Notes under the pieces: generated by a model
What the model saw: only the letters and a program-made list of their open reading frames with translations
Database searches by the model: none
Told to the model about the DNA's origin: nothing
Shown here: positions 31,261 to 42,417 of the stretch, piece by piece
Position numbering within the stretch: position 1 is the first letter of the stretch
Layout of the letters: each line of letters starts with the position of its first letter
Assembly: GCA_905221605.1 (NCBI GenBank)
Contig: CAJNDS010002147.1
Coordinates: 391,141-455,140, forward strand
DNA: 64,000 nucleotides
Direction: 5' to 3'
Source of the DNA: Symbiodinium natans
Taxonomy: Eukaryota; Sar; Dinophyceae; Suessiales; Symbiodiniaceae
Made by a program: the position numbers and the translations under genes

Positions 31261-32165
31261 GTCGTTTAGGGGTTTGGAATTTTGGGTTTAGGGTTTGGGG
31301 TTGAGGTTGGGGTTTGGGGTTGTTGGTTTGGGCTTTAGGGTTTAGGGTTTCGGGGTTGGGGTTTGGAAACTAAGGGTTTATTGTTTCGGGATTAGGTTGG
31401 GGTTTGGCGTTTGGGGTTTAGGGTTAAGGGTTTGGGTTTGGGGTTTAGGAGTACGGATGTTTCGGGCTTGTCGGGTTTACGGCTCAGGGCCCCGGCAAAA
31501 CTTTTCGAGACAGGTGCCTCTGATCCACCATCCCTTAATTGCCTGAATTAAGGAATATTGCGCGAGTTGCGATAGGACCCTACTTCGTATATCTTTCAGG
31601 AATGTGTGCTCCTCAACTCCAAACCCAATTGCAAGCCATAAACAATAGCCCAAGGAACCCTAGACCTAAAAATCCTCAACCCGACAACCCCAAATCCTAA
31701 ACCCTAAACCCTAGACCAAAAAACACCAAACCTAAACCCTAAAGACTCCATAGTGGAACATTCATTGAGGTGTGGGGTTCGAAAAGGGTTTAAGGTTTAG
31801 GGTTTAGGGTTTGCTTAACCATACCACTAGAAGGACCCGCCTTACAGTGTCAGGAAAATTGTCCGCAGGCACAAGGGAGCCTGGCTACCAGTAAGTGGGG
31901 TTGGGTTTGCCAGCCAAGCCAAACTCCTAACTCCTAAGCCCTAAACCCTAAACCCTAAAAAAACCCTAAACTCAAGACTCGAGGTTTAGGGTGTAGGGTT
32001 TAGGGTGCGATGCTGGAACCGGGCTGCTGTGCACGGTGGCTTGCTGTAAGAAAAAGGGTTTAGGGTTTAGGGTTTAGGGTTTAGGGTGTAGATGTCCCAG
32101 TTCTTGGTTCAAAAAGTCTTTAGGGTTAAGGGTTTAGCGTTTCAATGCTCCCCAAGGAAGCTAAG

Positions 32166-32244
32166 TTGACGCCGCGGGTGTCACGCGTGGCCCGATCAGA
32201 GCTGATGAGGACCGGGCTTTGGCAGTGAAGCCAGACACGATTAC
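32166..32244 (+). CDS. Exon-like island (DAAGVTRGPIRADEDRALAV...)
   Basis: After acceptor AAGCTAAG the frame reads DAAGVTRGPIRADEDRALAV then KPDTI and runs into a CCCTAAA array. Function is unknown. Confidence 0.45.
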
Positions 32245-32245
32245 C

Positions 32246-32328
32246 CTAAACCCCAAACCCTAAATCCTAAACCCTAAACCCCAAACCCCAAACCCTAAAC
32301 CCTAAACCCTAAACCCTAAACCCTAAAT
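32246..32328. repeat. ITR array, CCCTAAA orientation, between two exon islands
   Basis: About twelve units with CCCCAAA variants. It would be the body of a short intron if the flanking islands are joined. Confidence 0.95.
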
Positions 32329-32344
32329 CACATTGGGCGCTCAG

Positions 32345-32488
32345 TCGCAGTTGAACCCCAATTCTGGGCTACTGGAGCCTCTGGCAAGTCGATTCGCTAG
32401 GGAATATGGTTTGAAAATACCACCCAGGGAGCCTACTCTAAGCTTTGGGGTTTTTAGGGGCGAACATCCCGGAACTCCTGCGACTTAA
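32345..32488 (+). CDS. Terminal exon, 47 codons to TAA
   Basis: Acceptor GGGCGCTCAG leads to SQLNPNSGLLEPLASRFARE then YGLKIPPREPTLSFGVFRGE and a TAA at 32486-32488. The frame is long for this G/C/T-mixed sequence. It probably ends the gene containing the island at 32166. The family is not recognised. Confidence 0.5.
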   Translation, partial: SQLNPNSGLLEPLASRFAREYGLKIPPREPTLSFGVFRGEHPGTPAT

Positions 32489-32600
32489 GCCCTGAACCTC
32501 AAACCCTAACCGGATTTTTTTGGGATTTGGGGTTCAAGGATTAGGGTTCAGGGTTTAGGGTTTAGGGTTTAGGGTTCAGGGTAACCACCCCCGCGCACAG

Positions 32601-32642
32601 GATGTCCTCATTCACAAGCGGCCGCTCGGCACTGAAGCCGAA
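32601..32642 (+). CDS. Exon with element-derived donor (DVLIHKRPLGTEAE)
   Basis: Acceptor CCGCGCACAG, fourteen codons DVLIHKRPLGTEAE, then GTATAAGG. That donor is the end of a TTGGGATGTTCCC-family half element (32641-32663). Confidence 0.55.
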
Positions 32643-33273
32643 GTATAAGGGGGAACATCCCAAACCCTAAGCCCTAAGCCCTAAACCCTAAACCCTAAAC
32701 CCTAAACCCTAAGCCCTAAACCCTACACCCTAAACTTTAAGCGGCTTCGAGTTTTTTGACCCCAAAAGCTGGGCGACCCCCTCCCCCCCACTATATAAGT
32801 CTGCTTATCACCTACTTGGGGGGGCTTGGGGGGGGGTTATAAGTACAGGTAGAGCTAGGGTTATAAGTGCAGTAAGCTTGCAGACTTGAGCCTGGGATTA
32901 AGGCCCCTAAGTTTGCTTGAGTTTCAGGAGTTTTTGGGCTCAGGGGGCCCTATAACCCCTAAACCCTGACAGGGTTTTAAAGGGTTGAGAAGGGTTTAGG
33001 GTTTAGGGTTTAGGGTTTAGGGTTTAGGGTTTAGGGTTTAGGCTCAGGAAGTTCCAAAGGGGCCGAGGTGCCCCCTCCCTAAATGGGGTTTCCTCATCGG
33101 CGACCTAAGGGCCCACACGAACAGACCAAACCTAAGCCCTAAACCCTGAACCCCAAACCCCACACCCCAAACCCCAAACCCTAAACCCTAAACCCTAAAC
33201 CCTAAACCCTAAACCCTAAACCCTAAACCCTAGGAAGGGAGGAGCCTCCGAGCCCTCTCACATGCCAACTCAG

Positions 33274-33320
33274 GTCTGAGCCCTGAGATGTCTTCGCGGT
33301 GCCTGGCCGGCACGAAGTGC
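33274..33320 (+). CDS. Exon (GLSPEMSSRCLAGTKC), paralogue at 35125
   Basis: Acceptor CCAACTCAG and donor GTAGCA bound LSPEMSSRCLAGTKC, with the first Gly codon split by the intron. A diverged copy, LSPEQSSRRLACTKP, is at 35125-35170. Confidence 0.5.
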
Positions 33321-33343
33321 GTAGCATTGAGTTTTTTTCAGCT

Positions 33344-33425
33344 AAGGGTTTAGGGTTTAGGGTTTAGGGTTTAGGGTTTCGGGTTTAGGGTTCAGGGTTC
33401 AGGGTTTAGGGTTTAGGGTTTAGGG
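33344..33425. repeat. ITR array, TTTAGGG orientation
   Basis: About eleven units with TTCAGGG and TTTCGGG variants. Confidence 0.95.
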
Positions 33426-33597
33426 TTGTTCAGGGTTGTTCAGGGTTCAGCGTTTAGGGGCCATAAGGTTTTGTGAGGCATTTCATGGCGAGCGATGAGG
33501 CCCCAAAGCGTTTGTATCTGTCTTCCTAGCTTCATAGGGAATTCGGGGATGAGCTCATTTCCTCTTATATCCTCCCACATACGCCTTTTTAGGGCAG

Positions 33598-33688
33598 ATA
33601 CAAACATACAAACATACATGCATGCATACATGCGTGGTGCATGCGTTCAAACATGCGTACATGCGTACATGCATACATACATACTACA
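33598..33688. repeat. CATA/CATG microsatellite
   Basis: Imperfect ACATACATGCATAC repeats. The overlapping open frames (MYACMYVCM) are artefacts. Confidence 0.9.
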
Positions 33689-34194
33689 TATCCGTTAAAC
33701 ACGATTCTCAAATTCCATGCCAGGAAGCAGGAAGATTGGGTTTGGGGTTTGGAAGGTTTAGGGTTAAGGGCTTCTGCAAACGGGGTTAGGGTTTCTAGGG
33801 CGGCTCTAGGGAAATTGGTTCCCCATATAACATGGTCCCTCAAAGAGTTACACGGTTGCAGTTCTAAATAGGTGCGCTAGGCCCTAGGGAAGGCGAGTCA
33901 AGCCGTAAACCACAGACAGTGCCAAACATTCTCTCCTTCCCAAATCCCACCCGAAGCTCGAAACCCTGACCCCTAAAATCCCTCGCGCAGAGAGGACGCC
34001 CCTATTTGCAAGCAGCCGCTTGGCATGTGGGACGAGAATGAGCTTTGGCCGAGGGAGGAGTGGGGTTCACTCTTACCCACATCCCGAAGCACGCAATCCC
34101 AATGGTGTTTTTGGCTTAGGTTCGTAGGTTCGTAGAGTTCAACAAGGTGTTGGGTTGAGGGTTTAGGGTTCAAAAGGGTGCTTAATCAGGTGCC

Positions 34195-34408
34195 AAACCC
34201 TAAACCTTAAACCCTAAAAAACCCTAAACCCTAAACCCTAAACTTTAAACCCTAAACCCTAAACCCTAAACCCTAAACCCTAAACCCTAAACTTTAAACC
34301 CTAAACTTTAAACCCTAAACCCTAAACCCTAAACCCTAAACCCTAAACCCTAAACCCTAAACCCTAAACTTTAAACCCTAAACTTTAAACCCTAAACCCT
34401 AAACCCTG
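34195..34408. repeat. Long ITR array with periodic ACTTTAAACCCTAA variants
   Basis: About 30 CCCTAAA units interrupted five times by an ACTTTAAA variant, often two or seven units apart, suggesting higher-order duplication. Confidence 0.96.
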
Positions 34409-34547
34409 AAGTTTGGAACTGAGGGTTCAGGGTTTGGGAGGGGTGGGAGCTCATGCCCCAGACCGTCTTTTGGAGGTTCACGGTACTTATCAGCAGGCTT
34501 TGCAAGCCCCAAAACCCGAAGCCCTAAATCAAACCTCAAACCCCCCC

Positions 34548-34640
34548 AAACCCTAAACCCTAAACCCTAAACCCTAAACCCTAAACCCTAAACCCTAAAC
34601 CCTAAACCCTAAACCCTAAACCCTAAACCCTAAACCCTAA
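34548..34640. repeat. ITR array, CCCTAAA orientation
   Basis: Thirteen near-perfect units. Confidence 0.97.
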
Positions 34641-35124
34641 ATACCATACCCTAAGCCCTTTTGAAGCCTTCGGTCTTGAATGCCCCAGGATGCCACGAAA
34701 TCGGATTTGCGTTTCTGTCGTTCAGGGTTCTGAGGCTCCAAGCCCCCTGTCAACCTGCAGCAGTGTGTACTGTAGTAAACCCTAGTAAACCCTAAACCCG
34801 AAACCCCAAACCCTAAACCCTACGCAAATGCGAAGCTCCAACAGGGTTACAGTATAGGGTGGGCATTCTGCCGATTCTCAAACGATGGGTTGGCCCGAAT
34901 CAGGGGTTTCGCTTTGGGGGACCTTCTGTGGCATGGATGCAATTAGACAGTTTAGACCAAGACAGGGACGTCTGGGTGTCAGGCACAAAATGCCCTCGCC
35001 GCCCAAGAAGGCATCACGAATCAAGCCCGAGGCGTAGGGTTTGTTGGTTGAGGGGTTTTGCGGGTTCGGGTTTTCAGGAATCTCTCTTCTTTTTCTTCAA
35101 CGTGTTGCCAACAACGCAAGAAAG

Positions 35125-35170
35125 GTCTGAGTCCTGAGCAATCTTCGCGGCGCTTGGCCTGCACCAAGCC
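35125..35170 (+). CDS. Exon (GLSPEQSSRRLACTKP), paralogue of 33274
   Basis: It follows acceptor GCAAGAAAG. About two thirds of residues match the exon at 33274. The donor is unresolved. Confidence 0.4.
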
Positions 35171-35575
35171 AGGGCTATAGGGCTGTCGAATGTAGAGTTG
35201 AGCTACTTGAAGGTTCATGGGTACTGTTTTAGTCTAGGATGCCCAGTAGTACCCTTATTCCCTTTTTGGGGGGTTTAGGTTCCCTTATAAACCCCTTTAA
35301 GCAAAAACGGGCAGCAGCCTAGTAGGGTTAGTTGTACGTACCCAAACCCTAATGGGTTGAGGAGGTGACTAGGTCTTGGGGCCCAGGTCTTGTAGCGACC
35401 GCTGAAGCTCACAGCATCTCCAAGACTGCCCATGAAAAGCACAACATACCTTCAAGTTTAGAGTTTAGGGAAGAAGGGTTTCCGGCAGTCTCATAGGCCT
35501 GGATGCAAAAAGGGTCTAAGGGCTTAGGCTTTAGGCCTCAGGGTTTAGAGGCAAACCCTGACAGACCCTAAGCTC

Positions 35576-35835
35576 CTCAACCCTAAACCCTAAACCCTAA
35601 CCCCTGAACTACCCTAAACTACCCTAAACTATCCAAAACTACCCTAAACTACCCTAAACTACCCTAAACTACCCTAAACCACTCTAAGCTACCCTAAACC
35701 CTAAACCCTAAACCCTAAACCCTAAACCCTAAACCCTAAACCCTAAACCCTAAACCCTAAACCCTAAACCCTAAACCCTAAACCCTAAACCCTAAACCCT
35801 AAACCCTAAACCCTAAACCCTAAACCCTAAACCCT
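35576..35835. repeat. ITR array with an ACTACCCTAA decamer block
   Basis: Eight or nine AAACTACCCT decamers (about 35610-35695) precede twenty perfect CCCTAAA units. Confidence 0.97.
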
Positions 35836-35866
35836 AGATCCTCCCCCTGTGCTGCCATGGGCACAG

Positions 35867-35951
35867 GACCAGCCTCGGGAAGAAAGTTCGCCTGGTCCTG
35901 CCCTCGTCTGGCACCTCCGAAGCAGGGGAGGTTGAAGCTTCGGGGGCCTTG
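35867..35951 (+). CDS. Exon (TSLGKKVRLVLPSSGTSEAG...)
   Basis: Acceptor GGGCACAG then TSLGKKVRLVLPSSGTSEAG and EVEASGAL. The donor may be GTTCGT. It could belong with the terminal exon at 36300. The family is not recognised. Confidence 0.5.
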
Positions 35952-36299
35952 GGTTCGTTTCGGGTTTAGGGTTTAGGGTTTAGGGTTTAGGGTTTAGGGT
36001 TTAGGGTTTAGGGTTTAGGGTTTCGGATTTAGGGTCAGCAAGTCCAGCTTCAAAAGCGGGGTTTAGGGCTTAGGGGTAGAGGGTTAGGATGTCGAGCTTG
36101 GGGCAGAACCCTACAGGATCCAGAGCCCCGAGGTTGGTGAAAAAACCCAGCCTCGATACCGACGAAACCCCTAAAACTTCCTCAACTCTAAACCCTGAAC
36201 CCTAAACCCTGAACCCTGAACCCTGAACCCTAGACCCTAGACCCTAGACCCTAGACCCTAAACCCTAAACCCTAAACCCCTGCCCCGAAGCTCGCCCAG

Positions 36300-36400
36300 G
36301 CACCGTGGCGCTGAGCCCCTTGTGGATGCCTGTCTGGGCCCCTGGCGTGTTGGCTTCTCACGAGCACGGGTGGCACGCGGTGGCAAAACCTAATCTTTAA
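36300..36400 (+). CDS. Terminal exon, 33 codons to TAA
   Basis: Acceptor GCTCGCCCAG splits a Gly codon. The frame then reads TVALSPLWMPVWAPGVLASH and ends KPNL-stop. No family is recognised. It may close a gene with exons at 32601, 33274, 35125 and 35867 (inference). Confidence 0.5.
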
Positions 36401-37620
36401 GGGGTCGGGTTTAGGGTTTAGGGTGTAGGGCTTAGGTTTTAGGGTTTAGGCCACCCCCGCCTATTCGAATCCCTGTAAATTAAGGACTGTTAGTAAAAAA
36501 GGAGGAACATCCCAACCTGAAGAGGGTGGTTCTTTGAATTAGGGTCCCTTTTCGGGTCCCCGATAAAAATAAGGGCCCACTGGATGAAACGGGGAGTGGT
36601 AGAATCGTGTTCCGGAGATGGCTTGCGATCTCATTCCTGGAGTGATCTGGGCGGCCTGAGGTTGCCCTTTGATGCAGGGGTGGAGGTTACCTTGCTGGTT
36701 GCACTAGCGTGGAGCTGTTGCAGATAATGCTTGCAGAAAAGGGCTTCTGGGTTTCAACGCCGTTGATGTGTCGCAAGTGACCCAAGTGATCCAAGCAAGC
36801 CAAATGTTCCCACTTCTCTCCCAAATACTTCAAGTGTCCCAAGGTCTGACCTCAAAGTGTTCCAAGTGCTCCAAGCGACCCGTGTGACAACTCATAGGTC
36901 TCTTTCTCGCATCAAGTTCGTCTCAAGCCAAATAGCACCAAGAGTACATGTTGCTTTGCAACAAAATCAAACAAGATCTTAACTCCATGAGAGTTGTAAG
37001 TGGGCGGTCTTGGGCTGGGTAGGTCTGCAGACGACTGCGCGCTCACAACGCGCGCTTCCGAAACCCTAAAGCCTAAACCCTAAACCATGTGTAGCCGACC
37101 AGGGCATGAGGTCCCTTCAAATATCTGCATATGTATATATATATATGTATGTTTATTTATATTTGTATCGAAACATATTCATAACCCAAAACCCTAAACC
37201 CTGAGCCCTAACCCCTAAAACTAGGTTCTCTTGTGTCTAGTAGGATACCCTTTCGGACTTCCGGGTGCTATCTGTTTTCCAAACGGTCCTAAGGCCGGCC
37301 ACGCAGCCACGATCTGCGCGCCCCCTGGCAACCGCCGTGGCGCACGCTCGAATTCCTTTTGCGCTTGCCCTTTAAGCCCTAAACCATCCTAAGCCCTCAA
37401 CCCTGCACCATACCTTCAAATTGTTAGGGGGGTTTCAGGTAAGAATGGTCTATCGATTCGCGTGGCCGAGGCCCGAAACCCTACATGCCATAAGACCTGA
37501 AGCCGTAAGCTCCGGTTTAGGGTTTAGGGTTTAGGAGTTAACCCTAACCAAACTCCAAACTCTAAGCGTTGGGGCCTGCCTTGTGCGGGAGTGAGCGACG
37601 AAACCCAACGCTCGACCCCT
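36401..37620. other. Mostly unannotated stretch
   Basis: It holds a half TTGGGATGTTCCC element (36480-36515), CCAAGTG-rich repeats (36775-36890), an AT microsatellite (37131-37165) and few ITR. I see no convincing exon. Confidence 0.4.
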
Positions 37621-37956
37621 TTCTTAGCAAGGCATACTAGGACCCAGAGTAAGCCCTTCTTTCTGTTGTTTAGGGTAAGGTTTCCTTAATAAGCCCCTTT
37701 CAAACACAAAGGGCACCCTGTCTATTCCTAGGTTACTCTTGGAGTCAAGCATGGAGGTAGGACCCAGATGCACAAAGCAAAGGGCAGGCAACCCTGGAAC
37801 CCAACGTTTGTGCCGTTGGTTTGGGCTACGCTGCAAAAAGGCTTTAGGGTTTAGGGGTACAAAGGGTACAAAGGGTCCAAAGGGTTTAGGGGTTTAGGGG
37901 TTTAGGGGTTTAGGGGTTTAGGGGTTTAGGGTTTAGGGTTTAGGGTTTAGGGTTTA

Positions 37957-38057
37957 GGGTACTTATAAGTAATGAGGGCTAGAATTAGGGTAACTACGGC
38001 TATAGCCCTACATAGAGTTCTTAGAACCCTACGTATAAGTACCCAGGGACCTCCAGG
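37957..38057. mobile_element. TIR element, CTTGGAGGTTCATGGG family
   Basis: GGGTACTTATAAGT at the left and ACGTATAAGTACCC at the right, followed by GGGACCTCCAGG. The left part merges into a TTTAGGG array. Confidence 0.5.
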
Positions 38058-38418
38058 CGGTGGTAGTAGTACCCCAACTCCCTTGCTCACTTGGGCTTGG
38101 GTTTTGCGATGTTGAAACCCCAAGCCCTGAACGGTTGGGAAGGTAGTGGCAGGCCCAGGTTAATCGGCCTCATAGGGTTTGAGCTTTGGGACGGGAGTGT
38201 GTTTTTTTTGGGGGTGTAGAGTTTAGGGTTTAGGGTTTAGGGTTTAGGATTTAGGGGGGAGTTGCAGTTTGCTGAAAAAACTTGGGCTTTTAGGATTCGC
38301 GATTTCTTCTTCTTCGTGATAGTGCGATGTTTATTTTTTGTTGGTTTTATTATGACTATTTTTAAATTCTTCTTCTCATTCATCATTATGATTATTATGT
38401 CTTTTAATGTTGGAAACC

Positions 38419-38479
38419 TTTTCGGGTTTGAAAGCTTGCCGAATTTTCACTTAGCGCACACTTGGTCCGACCACGCCAG
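38419..38479 (+). CDS. Exon with GTGAGC donor (FGFESLPNFHLAHTWSDHA)
   Basis: The frame FGFESLPNFHLAHTWSDHA runs into CCAG|GTGAGC. Upstream is a T-rich stretch suitable for a branch/pyrimidine tract, but the acceptor AG is unclear. Confidence 0.4.
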
Positions 38480-38735
38480 GTGAGCACACCGCTCTTTGAG
38501 AAGCCGCCAGGCACCGCTGTTCATCTCGTTCTCAGGGCCCCAGTGTAAACACGGTTTAGGGTTTAGGGGTTAGGGTTTCCGGTTTAGGGTTTAGGATTTC
38601 GAGCCCGAGGAGCGATCCCCCATTTCCTTTTCTGTAGGCCTCTTCGGGCCGCTTTCGGCACAGTTGCATAACCGAAGAGAGCCCAGCCAACCTTGTTGGC
38701 AAACACGTACAGGGGCGCCCCCCCCCCCCCCCCCC

Positions 38736-38845
38736 TTTGGGACTAAATGAACCCTAAAATTGGGGGTCATATACCCTTGAGTACTATACTTCCTATTAAG
38801 GCATATGAACCATAAACCCTTTTAGGGCTCATTTCGACCCCAAGG
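38736..38845. mobile_element. TIR element, TTGGGGAC...GTCCCAA family
   Basis: Left CTTTGGGACTAAATGAACCC and right GGGCTCATTTCGACCCCAAG are inverted. The core is GGCATATGAACCATAAACCC, in reverse orientation compared with 55910. Confidence 0.8.
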
Positions 38846-39006
38846 CCATGCTGCCATTCCCGGCAATGACGGCAGCGTCCTGCTTTTTGTTGCGGATTGT
38901 TGCAAGTGTCGCCGTTCTTGAAGGAGCTGTTGGCACCAAGTTGGGTAGAGTGTTACGGCGCACAGGCCGTGGGGGCAGAGCTTTGCGTGGGGGGGGGCGC
39001 GATGAT

Positions 39007-39241
39007 ATGGCGTGGAGCGCGCAAATTTGAGCGGTGTCAACGCCAGAGTTCATCTCTTGAGCGTCTTGCTTCTGTCCATTTAAACACCGCCATGAAGACA
39101 GGGGAGTCGCTGGTGCAGCAGGATTCAAAGGTTCAGAACTTCCAGGAAGCTGGGCGTGGAATTTTCAAACGATCCCAACTCTCACACGACCGGAGATTCT
39201 TTCCCAGGCATGTGAACAACCTACCACATGGGCTTGGCTAA
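39007..39241 (+). CDS. Terminal-exon-like frame, basic, to TAA
   Basis: The frame runs through LERLASVHLNTAMKTGESLV, QQDSKVQNFQEAGRG and a basic tail to HGLG-stop. Free of ITR. Function is unknown. Confidence 0.35.
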
Positions 39242-39672
39242 ATCCCGGGCCACTTCGGGGCGTTGATTGTGGCAGGTTCCATAGCTCCTAGTTTGGATCA
39301 CCGCCATGTATACTTTTCTTGCCTGGAAGCTTAAAACCTGAACTCTGAACCCTAAACCCTGAACCCTGAACCCTAAACCCTGAATCCTAAACTCTGAACC
39401 CTAAACCCTGAACTCTAAACGCTGAACCCGCAGACTTCCCCATGGCTCTTCCTTTTTTCAGCCTCCCTCTGGGGCGCGGCTGTCCCAGAAGCTGACAGGG
39501 GAAGCCACCCCTTGCCCCTCAGGGCCCGAAAGAGTTGTGGGATATAATATTGGGTTTAGGGTTTAGGGTTAAGGAAGTTTTTGGCCCTAAGCCCTAAACC
39601 CGAAACCCTAAACCCGGGCCTTAAGGTGTCTTCCAACAAACTTTGCCGATGATAGAGGCCAGTCAGAAGAAA

Positions 39673-39800
39673 TAGCCTTTAGCAGCTTTAGTAGCTTTAC
39701 ATACCGCTCCTAGAAGCCTTACTATCAGAAGTAGCCCTTCGGGATTAGGGTTTAGGGCCATAGCCTTTAGTAACTTTAGCGGCTTTATATACCACTCCTA
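39673..39800. repeat. ~39-bp direct duplication flanking a short ITR
   Basis: TAGCCTTTAGCAGCTTTAGT and onward at 39673-39711 recurs, several mismatches apart, at 39761-39800. GATTAGGGTTTAGGG lies between. An older version of the insertion pattern at 26081. Confidence 0.65.
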
Positions 39801-40454
39801 TCCGGTTAGGGTTTAGGGTTTAGGGCTTAGGGGTTTAGGGTGTAGGGTTTAGGGTTTAGGGTTTAGGGTTTAGGTCCATGTACCTATGGAGGAGGTAGGC
39901 CCTTGGGACACTGTGCATTTTCCCTTATTTGGGCTTAAGGGGATCATATTCAGTCGACATTTTTGAGAGGGTTTTATCCTAGTTGTTAGTTACCATATGA
40001 TAAGGAAGCCATATCGCTGGAGAGGCACCAGATTCCTTTATGGTTATCAGTTCTCGTCGTTTTTTCACCTAAACCCTAAAACAGAAGAAGACATGAACAT
40101 TTTTCGTCTTCCCGAAGCCCTAAACCTTAAACCATAAAACGACGAAAACCGCCGCCCTACTAGAAAACCTTGCCCCGAGTGACTTCTTGCTAGCATTTGC
40201 TAAAGAACCCCAAAAGGGGAAAACAAAAAAAAAAACACAAACAATCCCTATATTACCCTTATCAGGGAGAACATTTTTGTATTTTTTTGTGGGCGTTCTT
40301 AAGCAATTAGTAGCTTGGGGGACTTTGGGGCACCTGGGGGCGCGTTGCAGGCCCGTCTGTCAGCGTGCCGTTTGCAGGGCCTTTTCAGGGTTTAGGGTTT
40401 AGGGTTTTTTTCCTTTTTCCTCCTGGGGATGCGTGTTGTCCACTGACGTACTAT

Positions 40455-40649
40455 TTGGGATGTTCCAAGTTATGCTAACAGTCCTTAATATCCTAGGTAG
40501 GATAAGGGGGACCCTTAAAGGGGACCCCTTCTGAACCCTCTTGTGGCTCTCTTAAACAGGGATCCCTACAATAGGGATCGTAGTAGCCCCTAGTGTAATA
40601 AGCCCTATTGGCGACGGTTAGTAGCTTAGCATAAGGGAGAACATCCCAA
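40455..40649. mobile_element. TIR element, TTGGGATGTTCCC family, with nested element
   Basis: TTGGGATGTTCCAAGTTATG at the left and ATAAGGGAGAACATCCCAA at the right. The interior carries AGGATAAGGGGGACCC, the start of another element family seen at 59027 and 62984. Confidence 0.65.
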
Positions 40650-40811
40650 TGTACCATGCTTTTGAGCTTGGATGTCTGTGGCCCTTCAGCAACAGCATGC
40701 TGATGGTGTGCGTTGCAGCTTGCTTATCTTCCACGGGGGGCTTGAGGAAATGTACAGCTGCCGCAACAAATTCGTCGATCCCTTCCCGAGCTCCAGCAAC
40801 CGGGCCATTGG
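40649..40811 (+). CDS. Exon-like frame ending at a GTGAGTAAAG donor
   Basis: The plus frame reads MYHAFELGCLWPFSNSMLMV and on to ATGPL, then a consensus donor. The minus strand is also open and very protein-like (GAREGIDEFVAAAVHFLKPP), so strand is uncertain. Confidence 0.3.
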
Positions 40812-41175
40812 TGAGTAAAGCCCTAAACCCTAAACCCTAAACATTGCTGATGAATGCTGGTTCAGGCTGGTGGCTCGTGGCACCTTTTTTCCTGCTGAGC
40901 TTGCATTGCAAAGCATGGCGAGCAGCTGCGACAACCGCCCGATGGCTTGTCAAGAGGATGCAAGCTTATCGAGGCGAAAATGACTGTCTCGGTCAGGCCG
41001 TTTGCTGTTGCAAGCTTGCCAAAAGAATGGCTTGCCGGGGGCAGATGCCGATCTACTCCCTTACGAGCCATAAGCCCCAAACTCTCCACTGTTGCATGGC
41101 TGTGTGGCAGAGCTCTCTAACCCCTTACGTACAAGTCATGCAAGCAGGGCCGTTTGGCAGCAGGGCTCTTCCAAC

Positions 41176-41231
41176 CCTAAACCCTAAACCCTAAACCCTA
41201 AACCCTAAACCCTAAACCCTAAACCCTAAAC
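41176..41231. repeat. ITR array, CCCTAAA orientation
   Basis: Eight perfect units. Confidence 0.96.
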
Positions 41232-41362
41232 CCCCAGCCCACATGGCCCAGCTGGCCCCTTGGCTTGGCCTTGTCATGGCGCACGGCACACCCAGGATGG
41301 GCTATTAGGCCCTAGAAATCCCCAGAAGCAACCCTCTAAAAGGGCCTTTCGAAGGGGTGAAA

Positions 41363-41432
41363 GGGTTTAGGGTTTAGGGTTTAGGGTTTAGGGTTTAGGG
41401 TTTAGGGTTTAGGGTTTAGGGTTTAGGGTTTA
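41363..41432. repeat. ITR array, TTTAGGG orientation
   Basis: Ten perfect units. Confidence 0.97.
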
Positions 41433-41479
41433 GGTGTAATAGCCCGTCCTGGACGCTGACCCTGTATTTGTGCGGTTCT

Positions 41480-41533
41480 GAAGCCTTGAAACTTGAGGCT
41501 GAGCGAAGGTGGGAACCCAAAGACCGGCTTGCC
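41480..41533 (+). CDS. Charged helical exon (EALKLEAERRWEPKDRLA)
   Basis: Near GTTCTGAAG the frame EALKLEAERRWEPKDRLA runs into a CCCTAAA array. Probably coiled coil. The donor is unresolved. Confidence 0.35.
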
Positions 41534-41600
41534 TAACCCTAAACCCTAAACCCTAAACCCTAAACCCTAAACCCTAAATCTCCTGCAGTCCTTTCCTCGC

Positions 41601-41858
41601 ATGTTTGAGCCAGCAACTACCCCACACCTCTCAGCCCACAGAAACAGCAACATGCAAGCACGTTTCAAAATAAGAGACCCAGGGACTCTTAAGGACTTCA
41701 CAGCCTCGGCCGCCCCGGATGCCCCAAGCAAAGTCTCCTCAGCCCGAACTCGCCCCCACGAAGCCGAAGACCCCGGGAGCCCCCGAACTGGCGAGTCCCT
41801 TGTGCTCCTGATCATGGAGCCCCGCCTCCGCATTGTGTTTAAACCCAAAGGGTCCTAA
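41601..41858 (+). CDS. Terminal-exon-like frame to TAA, 85 codons
   Basis: It follows CTCCTGCAG by a few codons. It contains MQARFKIRDPGTLKDFTASA and ends IVFKPKGS-stop. Function is unknown. Confidence 0.4.
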   Translation: MFEPATTPHLSAHRNSNMQARFKIRDPGTLKDFTASAAPDAPSKVSSARTRPHEAEDPGSPRTGESLVLLIMEPRLRIVFKPKGS

Positions 41859-42118
41859 GTACCTATATGGGGGGGACACACTTGCCCAAACCATAAGAGT
41901 AATTCCAATTATCGGTGACTATAGACCCTATAAACCCCAAACCCTAAACCCCAAACCCTATTTCTACTAACTTAGGACCCGTTTGGGAAAGTTGGCCCGC
42001 GCTAAGAATGGCTCAGGCCGCCTTTGCCAGGAGAAAAGTCGCCACGCCCTTGACCTCAGCACTCCACCCCTAGAATTGCCCCCATTTTGCATCCGTCTGA
42101 CCCTTAAACCTTAAACCC

Positions 42119-42182
42119 TAAGCCCTAAACCCTAAACCCTAAACCCTAAACCCTAAACCCTAAACCCTAAACCCTAAACCCA
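42119..42182. repeat. ITR array, CCCTAAA orientation
   Basis: Nine units. The last array before the GTPase cluster. Confidence 0.96.
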
Positions 42183-42292
42183 ACCCTCTAAATATCCGTA
42201 AATGCACGGGTACCCTTTTCAGAGCCGGTCTAAGGCATGCTTTGACACACTATTAGGGTTTAGGGTTCAAAGGGTTTAGGATTTCCACTCCC

Positions 42293-42417
42293 CCTTGGAA
42301 GTTCAATGGGTACTTATCATTAGGGCTATCCGTAGGGTAAATAGAGTATCGGCTGGTTGGTTACAACCTTTCTGTGATACTATCTCCCTACTTGAGAGCG
42401 CCCATGAATATGCAGGT
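42293..42417. mobile_element. TIR element, CTTGGAGGTTCATGGG family
   Basis: CTTGGAAGTTCAATGGGTAC at the left, GCGCCCATGAATATGCAGG at the right, partly inverted. Upstream of GTPase copy A. Confidence 0.5.
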
